Assembly (NCBI GenBank): GCA_965659415.1
Contig: CBFHVA010000011.1
Span: 1 to 64,000 of the forward strand
Reading direction: 5' to 3'
Length of the DNA stretch: 64,000 bases
Source of the DNA: Phaeocystidibacter sp965659415
GTDB taxonomy: Bacteria > Bacteroidota > Bacteroidia > Flavobacteriales > Schleiferiaceae
In this document: positions 16,565 to 24,552 of the stretch, one piece after another
How positions within the stretch are numbered: position 1 is the first letter of the stretch
Layout: each line of letters starts with the position of its first letter
Notes under the pieces: model-generated
Database searches by the model: none
Seen by the model: only the letters and a program-made list of their open reading frames with translations
Told to the model about the DNA's origin: nothing
Program-made: the position numbers and the translations under genes

Positions 16565-18391
16565 TTAATCCGTTTCAACAGCTGGCTTCTTGCCTTCATT
16601 TCTAAAGAGTTTGCCTGCTTTTAGGTCTTTAATGTATTGATTGAGATCTCGCTTCACGTCACCAGACATGATCAACAACCCTGCGATGTTCGGGAAGGCC
16701 ATCGCCAGAATCATCATATCTGAAAAATCGATTACCGCACCTAGACTGACTGATGATCCAACGATAATGAACAACAAGAAGATCACTTTATAAGATATCT
16801 CAGTAAGCTTGCTTTCTCCAAAGATGAAGGTCCAGGCTTTCAAACCGTAATACGACCATGAAATCATGGTTGAGAATGCAAATAAGAATATAGCAAGCAC
16901 AAGTACCATCGGGAACCAATCGATCACAGACCCAAAGGCATCCGAAGTCATTTGTGCCCCACTCACGGCCGCTCCTGTTTCAGGCAAGTGCTTTCCGGTA
17001 AAGATGAGTACCAAAGCGGTAAGCGTACATACTACTACCGTATCAATGAAAGGTTCAAGGAGAGCTACAAATCCTTCCGCTACAGGATGCTTCGTTTTAG
17101 CCGCTGAGTGTGCAATAGCCGCTGAACCGACACCGGCCTCATTAGAGAAAGCGGCACGACGAAATCCTTGAATCAAAACACCGATAAATCCACCTCTAAG
17201 CGCTTCAGCATTAAAAGCTCCATCGTAAATAGCGGTTAAGGCCGAACCAACCTGATCGATGTTCATCCCGATAATAATCAAAGCGGCGAGTATGTAAATA
17301 ACTGCCATAACAGGAACAACGCGTTCTGTAACCTTGGCTATGCTTTTGATTCCGCCGATAATAACGATTCCAACGAGAACCGCTAGGATTACTCCAAACA
17401 CAGGACCCTGACCATCCAAAGAGCTAAACTGACCGGATAACTGCTCAAATGCTTGGTTCGCTTGGAACATATTCCCTCCTCCAAATGAAGCGCCAATAGC
17501 AAGAATGGCAAATACAAAGGCAAGTACTTTCCCCAAGCTACTCATTTTCTTTTCAGCTAAGCCCTTTCTCAAGTAGTGCATAGGTCCACCAGACACACTT
17601 CCATCAGGATTGATATTGCGGTATTTCACGCCAAGCGTACATTCCACGAATTTCGAGGACATACCCAACAAGCCGGCCACAATCATCCAGAAAGTAGCTC
17701 CTGCACCACCGACGGAAATAGCCACAGCAACACCAGCGATATTCCCCAATCCTACCGTCGCAGACACGGCGGTAGCTAAGGCTTGGAAGTGAGTCACTTC
17801 ACCAGGGGCATTGGGCTCGTCGTATTTTCCTCGTGCTAATTGAATAGCATGCTTAAATCCTCTGAAATTGATGAAGCCCATCTTCAATGTAAAGAAAAGA
17901 GCACCCAAAATGAGCCAAACTACAATGAAAGGAATATTCGTGGTGCGTACATCTCCGTTCGGATGCTTCGCTACCACTCCATTCTCATCGTAAATCGTAT
18001 TGTCGTAAAGTCCAAGTGCTGCGAAGGGATCACCTAAAAGAACCCCACCAACTGCTCCTACAATAGGCGTAAACGCCCCGTTGAAGTTCTCTGCAATCGA
18101 CTTTGTCTCAATTGAAAAACTTCGGGACACTGAATCTCCCTTCGCGTCAACAACGGTTAGGGAGTGTGAAATGCCTTCTGTTAAACCTCTTGATTCTCTG
18201 GCAGTGGTATCCGTTCCTTGGTTGCTCCAATAGAATAAGTAAGGTCCTTCACCGCCTGAAACTACAGCTGTAGCACGTCCATTATTAATTCCTTGAGGAT
18301 TGGCAATTTCAAAACTTTCAAGTCGAAGTCCGGACTGACCAAACGAAATAAGTGCTAACGCTACGCCCAATAGGGTAAGTAGTTTCTTCAT
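16565..18391 (-). CDS. AGCS-family amino acid:sodium symporter with SprB-like N-terminal extension
   Basis: A 608-residue polytopic membrane protein of the alanine or glycine:cation symporter family, which imports small amino acids with sodium. Residues 1-19 look like a signal peptide. Residues about 31-95 resemble an SprB/PKD-like repeat: NGRATAVVSGGEGPYLFYWS, then GLTEGISHSLTVVDAKG. The transporter follows from about residue 105, with family hallmarks such as TVGLGNIAGVAVAISVGGAG and FSNEAGVGSAAIAHSAA. It has its own promoter (18477-18508) and a leader of about 80 nt. Canonical AGCS proteins lack the extracytoplasmic extension. The sodium coupling and the exact substrate are inferred from the family. 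Confidence 0.9.
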   Translation of the reverse strand: MKKLLTLLGVALALISFGQSGLRLESFEIANPQGINNGRATAVVSGGEGPYLFYWSNQGTDTTARESRGLTEGISHSLTVVDAKGDSVSRSFSIETKSIAENFNGAFTPIVGAVGGVLLGDPFAALGLYDNTIYDENGVVAKHPNGDVRTTNIPFIVVWLILGALFFTLKMGFINFRGFKHAIQLARGKYDEPNAPGEVTHFQALATAVSATVGLGNIAGVAVAISVGGAGATFWMIVAGLLGMSSKFVECTLGVKYRNINPDGSVSGGPMHYLRKGLAEKKMSSLGKVLAFVFAILAIGASFGGGNMFQANQAFEQLSGQFSSLDGQGPVFGVILAVLVGIVIIGGIKSIAKVTERVVPVMAVIYILAALIIIGMNIDQVGSALTAIYDGAFNAEALRGGFIGVLIQGFRRAAFSNEAGVGSAAIAHSAAKTKHPVAEGFVALLEPFIDTVVVCTLTALVLIFTGKHLPETGAAVSGAQMTSDAFGSVIDWFPMVLVLAIFLFAFSTMISWSYYGLKAWTFIFGESKLTEISYKVIFLLFIIVGSSVSLGAVIDFSDMMILAMAFPNIAGLLIMSGDVKRDLNQYIKDLKAGKLFRNEGKKPAVETD

Positions 18392-18476
18392 AGTTTCAAC
18401 TGAACTTTGGTTGTATTCATTAAAAATCGGTAGTCCATAAGTTGTACGAAGCTCACCGAATTTTCTTCGAGAAGCC

Positions 18477-18508
18477 CAAATCTACTGATATAGCAGAGCA
18501 CAGCCAAA
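18477..18508 (-). promoter_or_regulatory. Promoter of the AGCS symporter gene
   Basis: On the minus strand TTTG (18508-18505) is followed after 20 nt by TAGATTTG (18484-18477). It lies about 85 nt before the ATG and touches the end of the pspC-like gene. Confidence 0.72.
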
Positions 18509-18730
18509 TTACAGGTCAAAGATAGACTCCCGCTTTTGCGATACTTCATCTTTCAATCGAAGCAAGAATGCCAGCATGAGGTACACAATCAAAGGCGACC
18601 CGAGGGCTATGAAAGAAGAGTAAATGAAAAACTTTCGGATTTGTGAAGGGCGAATACCCAACCTTTCTCCGAAGCGATGACACACTTCGAAGCCACGTTT
18701 TTCAAATTCCCTCCGAATCCGATCAATCAT
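18509..18730 (-). CDS. Small PspC-domain membrane protein
   Basis: A 73-residue protein with a cytoplasmic N-terminal half containing FGERLGIRPSQIRKFFIYSSFI and one membrane segment (residues about 36-62). The pattern matches the PspC domain, whose longer relatives regulate the phage-shock envelope stress response; no pspA or pspB is present here. Its start overlaps the end of the DUF2851 gene by 8 nt, so the two are cotranscribed. The role is uncertain. Confidence 0.8.
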   Translation of the reverse strand: MIDRIRREFEKRGFEVCHRFGERLGIRPSQIRKFFIYSSFIALGSPLIVYLMLAFLLRLKDEVSQKRESIFDL

Positions 18731-19889
18731 AGTTGTTGGTTTTCATAAGGTATTTACCAATGACACAATGTAAGCATTTTTTGTTCTGGCAGAAAGAAGT
18801 GTAGAGTTCTAAAGCACCTTGTGACTGCAAGGCATTCTCATTGTTTACGCCCTTTTCTCGAAACAATTTCGTGATAGAATTATATTCAGCTGCTAGATTC
18901 TGCCACTGACCTTTCGAATTTTCTGAGATGGGATTTCGAACGTCGAACCACCAATCACTATTAATCTTCCATTGGAGCAAAGTCGACTTACCGGGGAGGT
19001 ATTCTAATTCGGAGTCTTTCCAAAATTCTTCATCGAATGGGTTCTGCACCAATCCTTTAATGACGCAACGATAATACCACCAAGTCCATTGTGCTACTCT
19101 TGCCTTTGGAAAGGAAGGAGGTCGAAGCCTACCATATTTCCACATCCCTTCTTGAAGGGGTTCCACTTCAAATTTCTTGAGGTAGTAAGATGATTGGTGA
19201 TTCTCCGACAAACCAGTTAGGGCTATAACCCATCCTGCAAAATCGTTCCATAACCAAGAATGCCGAATTACTCGGTAATCTGGTAATCGCTTGGCAAGTG
19301 TCATCAAGGGAAGCGAATTAATGGGCTCACCCATCAATCGAGCCATGAGTACGGTCCGCATCTTCAGTTCATTCCCCTTTAACTCTTTACGCAGTTTGGA
19401 CAGTTGTAATCTCTTTCGATTCCAACGTCTGATTCCTAGCTCTTCGACCCAGTCATTCTTAAGTTTACCGGGTACCGACCCTATGAGAGATTCACACGTG
19501 AACGAGCGGTTATTATTGAGCCAACGTTCATATCTCCAATAGCTAGGGAGCCATTTATCCTCCCTTAGAACCAAAGTTGGAATACGAACTCCTTTGCTCG
19601 ATACCGCAGGTTTATCATCGTTGAATACCACATGTAGAATCACCTTGTCATAGGCGGGGTCGTTATGATGCTTATGCGCGAACCAATCACTGCTCTTCAA
19701 GTGGATTTCCACATCCCCACCCCAATCCAGCCCGTTGATACTGAGCTTAGCATTGGAGAAATCAGGTCCGCTTAGGATGTTCCATTCCCCTCGTTGTCGG
19801 ACTTGAACTTCGAAACCATCAACGGTGATTAGCTCAGACGCTTCCAACGGCATAGCGTTCCAGATAAACTGTAAGAACTCTTCTTGCAT
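18723..19889 (-). CDS. DUF2851 family protein
   Basis: A soluble protein of 388 residues if it starts at the ATG at 19889 (MQEEFLQFIWNAM, which resembles the usual beginning of the family); ATG codons at 19913 and 19940 are alternatives. It contains the family features: an early DGFEVQVRQRGEWN segment, GPDFSNAKLSINGLDWGGDVEIHLKSSDW in parts, and a C-terminal cysteine/histidine cluster (CQNKKCLHCVIG) that could bind a metal. The conserved acidic and lysine residues of the N-terminal half recall nuclease-like folds, but this is speculation. Function unknown. It is followed by the PspC-domain gene with an 8-nt overlap. Confidence 0.87.
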   Translation of the reverse strand: MQEEFLQFIWNAMPLEASELITVDGFEVQVRQRGEWNILSGPDFSNAKLSINGLDWGGDVEIHLKSSDWFAHKHHNDPAYDKVILHVVFNDDKPAVSSKGVRIPTLVLREDKWLPSYWRYERWLNNNRSFTCESLIGSVPGKLKNDWVEELGIRRWNRKRLQLSKLRKELKGNELKMRTVLMARLMGEPINSLPLMTLAKRLPDYRVIRHSWLWNDFAGWVIALTGLSENHQSSYYLKKFEVEPLQEGMWKYGRLRPPSFPKARVAQWTWWYYRCVIKGLVQNPFDEEFWKDSELEYLPGKSTLLQWKINSDWWFDVRNPISENSKGQWQNLAAEYNSITKLFREKGVNNENALQSQGALELYTSFCQNKKCLHCVIGKYLMKTNNYD

Positions 19890-19946
19890 GTCCAAACTTA
19901 TCCCGACTTGCATGGATAATGGGTAGCTAAACGGATACATTCGAAT

Positions 19947-19976
19947 AAAAAAGAGCGGCCTATAACTAGACCGCTC
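19947..19976 (-). terminator. Terminator of the CHU_C gene
   Basis: A 10-bp stem (19953-19962 with 19967-19976, one G-T pair) with a TAAC loop is followed on the minus strand by six T (19952-19947). It ends just before the possible starts of the DUF2851 gene. Confidence 0.88.
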
Positions 19977-20008
19977 TCCCCCTAAAAGTAATCCGATCAG
20001 GTCTCAAG

Positions 20009-21108
20009 TCATCGGATAACTGTGATCACGCCATTATACGATTTAATGTGATTATGCACAGTCATGACCTTAATCTGATAAGAGTAGGCACCGGTGGCAA
20101 CTGGTCTTCCTTGGAATGTACCATCCCAAGACCCTGGACGTTCCTTGTCCCAAAATGCCATTTCATTGCCCCATCGATCATATATATGTACCTCATAATC
20201 ATCGAAACCAAGTCCTTCAAAATTCCAAACATCATTCAACCCATCACCGTTAGGTAAAAAAGCTGAAGGGATGTGTATTTTAAGCTCATCTTCCACGCAC
20301 ATGTGATGCTGCAAGGTATCAGAACACATTCCCGTAGTACCGATGGCTTGAATGGTATTCCATCCTGGCTCCGCGAAGAGAATATCTACTGAATTCCCAT
20401 TGCCCATCCACAATCCGTTCAAATACCAATCGAGTTGACCAATTTGGCTCCCATCATGAGAGAAATTGACGTAGGAATTGAAGCTGATTGTATCTGATGT
20501 CGCATCCGTACTTACCATGATCTGAGGTGTAGGCAGGACGCGCACTTCGTGGAAAGTCGTGTCATTCTTGCAAGTTTGATTGAATGCTACGCGGTATACC
20601 ACTGTATCTCGCGTCGCAAAGAATGAAATGACATTTGCAGAATCACCATTCCACCACTCAAACTTTCCATCATTCTTATTGTCGTATGCTCTGAGCTCGA
20701 CGTACTGACCTTCACAAACGATGCTTGGTCCGGAGATATAAGAGTTGCTGGGTAGCGTTAAGTACACTTGGTTATAAATGGTATCACAGTAACAGCCATC
20801 AGGACTTTGTTCAACTGTAAAATTCGGGTAGTGCCCGCAGTTGATCCCCAGTCGATTTGAATTTGATCGTTGTTTGAACTCACCGAGTTGTCAATGGTAC
20901 CCATTGCTGAATAGCCAGTGGCAAAGCCCCAAGTGAAGTTAGAAGTTGGATCAGCACCTGTAATACCATATACTACGTCCTGTGATTCCACACAAATTGT
21001 ATGGGTAACGGTGCTTTGAGCAGACGCTGCAACAGGAATAAGCCAGAAAAGTCCAACGAAAAGCGCGGTACTTTTCCAGTTTGCGTTCAGTGTAGTCATT
21101 GTTCTCAT
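20009..21108 (-). pseudogene. T9SS type B secreted protein (CHU_C domain), interrupted by a frameshift
   Basis: Two overlapping frames look like one gene. The first (21108 down to about 20758) has a signal peptide (MRTMTTLNANWKST..., cleavage after SAQ) and a PKD/Ig-like beginning that ends GSTAGTTRI. The second continues as FTVEQSPDGCYCDTIYNQVY, then further Ig-like segments and a C-terminal gliding-motility-associated domain (IHIPSAFLPNGDGLNDVWN, YDRWGNEMAF, GTYSY-like GAYSYQIKV), the type B sorting signal for T9SS. Adding one T to the four-T run at 20822-20819 restores a single frame of about 367 residues. This is either a sequencing error in a homopolymer or a true inactivating mutation. 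Without its C-terminal domain the truncated product could not be secreted by T9SS. The function of the mature protein is unknown. Confidence 0.8.
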
Positions 21109-21357
21109 GATGGGTGTTCTTTTGAGTTTTGGGTTAAAAGAACATTTCCAATTCCAGGTCTCGGTTCGAGCCTTACGACTCTTTGGATTTGGGTTAGGTT
21201 TTATTTTCCCTTATCCACACCCCTAAATTGTAAGTTTATTGCCCCCCTCATCAACAAGGTCTTTCCTACAAATGATTCATCTATTGTAGGAATATCCCGA
21301 ACAGGTGATGACTATTCCTACAAATATTAAACTGCGTAAGGAACGGACTACATCAGC
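21109..21357. other. Gene-free region upstream of the CHU_C gene
   Basis: The gap between the CHU_C gene and pyrF is 311 nt, including the pyrF terminator. It has no credible ORF. The notable content is three TTCCTACAA motifs at 21263-21325, described separately. I found no full TAnnTTTG promoter for the CHU_C gene; AATATTTG (21328-21321, minus strand) is one base off. Confidence 0.6.
21263..21325. repeat. Three TTCCTACAA motifs in mixed orientation
   Basis: TTCCTACAAAT occurs at 21263-21273 and again at 21315-21325 (11-nt direct repeat). Its inverse, ATTGTAGGAA, lies between them at 21283-21292. The middle copy can pair with the left (9 bp, loop 12) or with the right (11 bp, TTGTAGGAATA/TATTCCTACAA, loop 18). 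It could be an operator for a dimeric regulator or an RNA switch; no regulator gene is nearby. Confidence 0.6.
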
Positions 21358-21394
21358 AAAAAAAAGAGGTTGTAAGCATGTGCCTACAACCTCT
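21358..21394 (-). terminator. Terminator of the purM-prfA-pyrF operon
   Basis: A 10-bp perfect stem AGAGGTTGTA/TACAACCTCT (21365-21374 with 21385-21394) is followed on the minus strand by eight T (21365-21358). It lies 25 nt after the pyrF stop. Confidence 0.93.
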
Positions 21395-21419
21395 AAGTAT
21401 TTGCTCCTCTCTTAGCGAA

Positions 21420-22235
21420 CTAAAATGCGCTACTCATTTGCTCTTTCATTTCCCTCGCTTTGAGGCCTGCTTTCTCAGCAAAATCTTCATCGGATGAAGC
21501 ATAAATAATTCCTCGTGAAGAATTGACCAGCAGTCCGTAGTCGTCCGGTATTAAGCCGTGCTTAATTACCTCCTCTGCGCTACCACCTTGCGCTCCTACA
21601 CCAGGGACCAAAAAGAAATGTTCAGGAAACGCCCTGCGCAAATCTCCGAGCTCCTCTGGACGCGTAGCACCCACAACGAACATTAGCTCTTGTGGAGTAA
21701 GCCATGAAGCCAAGCGGTTCATAACCTCCCGGTGTACGAATCGTCCATCCTCAAGTTTCAATTTCTGAACATCGTCAGCTCCAGGATTTGAAGTCAATCC
21801 CAAGGCAATCACCCACTTTCCCTCTCGAAGTCGAAAAGGAACTACGGAGTCCTCACCCATATACGGGGCTACCGTAATGGAATCACAATCCAAGGTCTCT
21901 AAGAACGCCTTGGCGTATCTCGCAGCGGTATTTCCTATGTCTCCTCGCTTGGCATCGGCAATGATAAATTGCTCAGGATAGTTCGACTTCAAGTACTGAA
22001 CCGTGCGTTCAAAACTCTTCCAACCTGCGATTCCATAAGCTTCATAAAACGCTGTATTCGGCTTATAAGCCACAGCATACGGGGCCGTAGCATCAATTAC
22101 TGCCTTGTTGAACTCGAAAATGGGATCTTCTCTATCCAATAAGAACTTCGGTATGCGATCGAGGTCAGTATCCAACCCAACACATAGCATAGATTGCTTC
22201 TTTTCTATTTGAGCGATGAGCTCTTTTCTGGTCAT
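21420..22235 (-). CDS. pyrF: Orotidine 5'-phosphate decarboxylase
   Basis: Last step of de novo UMP synthesis: OMP to UMP plus CO2. The 271 residues match the long bacterial type (type 2). The catalytic Asp-Lys-x-x-Asp motif is DAKRGD at residues 94-99. A second conserved region, VPGVGAQGG, holds the phosphate-binding loop. It overlaps prfA by 4 nt (ATGA), indicating translational coupling, and a strong terminator follows. Confidence 0.97.
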   Translation of the reverse strand: MTRKELIAQIEKKQSMLCVGLDTDLDRIPKFLLDREDPIFEFNKAVIDATAPYAVAYKPNTAFYEAYGIAGWKSFERTVQYLKSNYPEQFIIADAKRGDIGNTAARYAKAFLETLDCDSITVAPYMGEDSVVPFRLREGKWVIALGLTSNPGADDVQKLKLEDGRFVHREVMNRLASWLTPQELMFVVGATRPEELGDLRRAFPEHFFLVPGVGAQGGSAEEVIKHGLIPDDYGLLVNSSRGIIYASSDEDFAEKAGLKAREMKEQMSSAF

Positions 22236-23320
22236 GCTCCAAAGTTTTCCGAACCCTCTTTCAAGCGTTCTGTATTCTCTGCCATTTTCAATTCATCCAA
22301 GAACTGCTGGATTTCACCGTTCAACACATCGTTTAAATTATGTGTGGTTAAACCAATGCGGTGATCAGTAACTCTTCCTTGAGGGAAATTGTAGGTTCTG
22401 ATCTTTGCCGATCTATCTCCTGTAGATACCAAGGTTTTACGTCGTTGGGCTACTTCATCGTGATGCTTCTGAACCTCTCTATCGTACAAGCGCGCCCGAA
22501 GAACCTTCATGGCCTGCTCTAAATTCTTGTGTTGTGATCTACCGTCTTGGCACTCCACTACAATACCCGTTGGAAGGTGGGTTAATCGAATCGCACTTTC
22601 CGTTTTGTTCACGTGCTGACCTCCCGCACCGCTCGACCTGAAGGTGTCGCGACGGATGTCCTTTTCATCGAGTTCAACATCTACTTCCTCCGCTTCAGGC
22701 AGGATTGCTATGGATGCGGCGGATGTATGAACTCTGCCTTGGCTTTCCGTAGAAGGTACGCGTTGTACACGGTGAACACCACTTTCGTATTTGAGCACCC
22801 CATATACGTCTTCACCTTCAACACTCACAGCAATTTCCTTGTAGCCGCCTACAGTCCCTTCATTGGCGTTGATGAGTTCCATCTTCCACCCTCTTCCTTC
22901 AATATACCTCTGGTACATTCTAAAGAGATCACCGGCAAAAAGGCTAGCTTCATCTCCACCTGCTCCTGCCCTAATTTCAAGAACGGCGTTCTTACTGTCC
23001 TCGGGATCTTTTGGAATCAGCATCCATTTAATCTCCTCTTCCAGAACTTCGAGCTCAGACTTAGCCGAATCAAGCTCCTCCTGAGCCATTTCTACAAATT
23101 CAGGATCCGCGCCTTCTTGGATTACCTCCTTGGCCTCATCGATTTGCTCATGCAGTTCAATATACTTGTCCCGAGCCTCCGCGATAGGTTTTAGCTCCTT
23201 GTATTCTTTATGAAGTCGAACATAACGTTCATGATCAGCGGCAATATCCGGCTGAGCGATGAGGTCATTTACTTCATCGTAACGCTGGCGAATGGCATTT
23301 AAACGGTCGAGTGTACTCAT
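22232..23320 (-). CDS. prfA: Peptide chain release factor 1
   Basis: RF1 ends translation at UAA and UAG. Among 362 residues are the codon-reading Pro-x-Thr motif (PST, residues 189-191, in RVPSTESQGRVHTSAA) and the catalytic GGQ at 233-235, which triggers peptidyl-tRNA hydrolysis. It overlaps purM upstream and pyrF downstream by 4 nt each. A protein methyltransferase (prmC) is not adjacent here. Confidence 0.98.
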   Translation of the reverse strand: MSTLDRLNAIRQRYDEVNDLIAQPDIAADHERYVRLHKEYKELKPIAEARDKYIELHEQIDEAKEVIQEGADPEFVEMAQEELDSAKSELEVLEEEIKWMLIPKDPEDSKNAVLEIRAGAGGDEASLFAGDLFRMYQRYIEGRGWKMELINANEGTVGGYKEIAVSVEGEDVYGVLKYESGVHRVQRVPSTESQGRVHTSAASIAILPEAEEVDVELDEKDIRRDTFRSSGAGGQHVNKTESAIRLTHLPTGIVVECQDGRSQHKNLEQAMKVLRARLYDREVQKHHDEVAQRRKTLVSTGDRSAKIRTYNFPQGRVTDHRIGLTTHNLNDVLNGEIQQFLDELKMAENTERLKEGSENFGA

Positions 23321-24492
23321 TTGGAATACGTATACGTTCCGTGGTTACTCTTAATAGTGAGTTCCGCAACCTCAGACTCTTCCACTCTACCTACAACCTT
23401 GGCATCCACTCCCAAATCTTTGGAAATGGCAATGATATCATCAGCAACAGATGGATCCACATAGAGCTCCATGCGATGGCCCATGTTAAAGACTTGATAC
23501 ATTTCTTCCCAAGAAGTTCCGCTTTCGCGCTGAATCATTTCAAACAACGGAGGCGTATCAAATAGGTTATCCTTAATGACATGTCCTTTACGAAGAAAAT
23601 GAAGGATCTTGGTTTGAGCTCCCCCTGAACAGTGGATCATCCCACCGATAGCTGCACGGTACTTATCCAAGATTCGCTTGATGACAGGTGCATAGGTCCG
23701 AGTTGGCGACAGAACAAGCTGACCCGCAGTTCTTCCGGTTCCTTCAACTTCTTCTGTCAACGATACACTACCTGAATACACCAAATCTCTTGGAACTGCT
23801 GGATCAAAACTCTCTGGATACTTCTCGGCAATGAGTTTATTGAAAACGTCGTGTCGTGCAGAAGTGAGCCCATTGCTGCCCATTCCACCGTTGTATTCGT
23901 TTTCATAATCAGCTTGACCAAAACTGGCTAAGCCAACGATTACGTGACCAGGAGCAATGTTACCATTGTCCACGACTTCATCTCTGCGCATCCGCGCAAT
24001 CACCGTACTATCTACAATGATGGTTCGAACTAAGTCGCCTACATCCGCTGTTTCGCCTCCGGTAGAAACGATTTGAACGCCGTAAGAAGCGAATTCCTTA
24101 ATAAGTTCTTCGTTACCCTGGATAATTGCTGCGATTACATCACCAGGAATGAGATTCTTATTTCTGCCAATGGTTGAGGATAAGAGAATATTCTCCGTAG
24201 CTCCCACGCATAAAAGGTCGTCGATGTTCATCACGAGTGCATCCTGCGAAATGCCTTTCCACACTGAAACATCACCGGTTTCTTTCCAGTACACGTAAGC
24301 TAACGATGACTTCGTTCCAGCGCCGTCTGCATGCATTACCAAGCAATGATCTTCACTTCCCGTTAGATGATCGGGAATGACCTTGCAAAAGGCTTGTGGA
24401 AACAATCCTTTATCCACATGGGCAATAGCCTTGTGCACCTCTTCCTTCCCTGATGAAACGCCTCTTTCAGCGTAACGTGAGCTTTTTTCCAT
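23317..24492 (-). CDS. purM: Phosphoribosylformylglycinamidine cyclo-ligase (AIR synthase)
   Basis: Fifth step of purine synthesis: ATP-dependent ring closure of FGAM to AIR. The protein is 391 residues from the ATG at 24492 (MEKSSRYAERGVSSGKEEV); an ATG at 24507 would add five residues but lies inside the terminator of the preceding gene. Visible motifs include HADGAGTKSSLAYVYWKETGD (nucleotide-binding region, residues about 52-72) and VSTGGETADVGD. It is the longer Bacteroidota form. It is the first gene of a purM-prfA-pyrF operon with 4-nt overlaps. Confidence 0.95.
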   Translation of the reverse strand: MEKSSRYAERGVSSGKEEVHKAIAHVDKGLFPQAFCKVIPDHLTGSEDHCLVMHADGAGTKSSLAYVYWKETGDVSVWKGISQDALVMNIDDLLCVGATENILLSSTIGRNKNLIPGDVIAAIIQGNEELIKEFASYGVQIVSTGGETADVGDLVRTIIVDSTVIARMRRDEVVDNGNIAPGHVIVGLASFGQADYENEYNGGMGSNGLTSARHDVFNKLIAEKYPESFDPAVPRDLVYSGSVSLTEEVEGTGRTAGQLVLSPTRTYAPVIKRILDKYRAAIGGMIHCSGGAQTKILHFLRKGHVIKDNLFDTPPLFEMIQRESGTSWEEMYQVFNMGHRMELYVDPSVADDIIAISKDLGVDAKVVGRVEESEVAELTIKSNHGTYTYSK

Positions 24493-24507
24493 TTGGCAAA
24501 AATACAA

Positions 24508-24535
24508 AAGCGCCCCGCAAAAATGCAGGGCGCTT
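24508..24535 (-). terminator. Terminator of the OmpA/LysM gene
   Basis: Stem AAGCGCCC/GGGCGCTT (24508-24515 with 24528-24535), followed on the minus strand by TTGTATTTTTG. It lies about 18 nt after the stop of the OmpA gene and abuts the purM start region. Confidence 0.8.
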
Positions 24536-24552
24536 CATGAGTATCTAATAAT

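Noticed and set aside
24497..24504. TATTTTTG as a purM promoter
   Set aside because: It would start transcription at the purM ATG, no TTG is present at the right distance, and the bases belong to the T-rich end of the preceding terminator.
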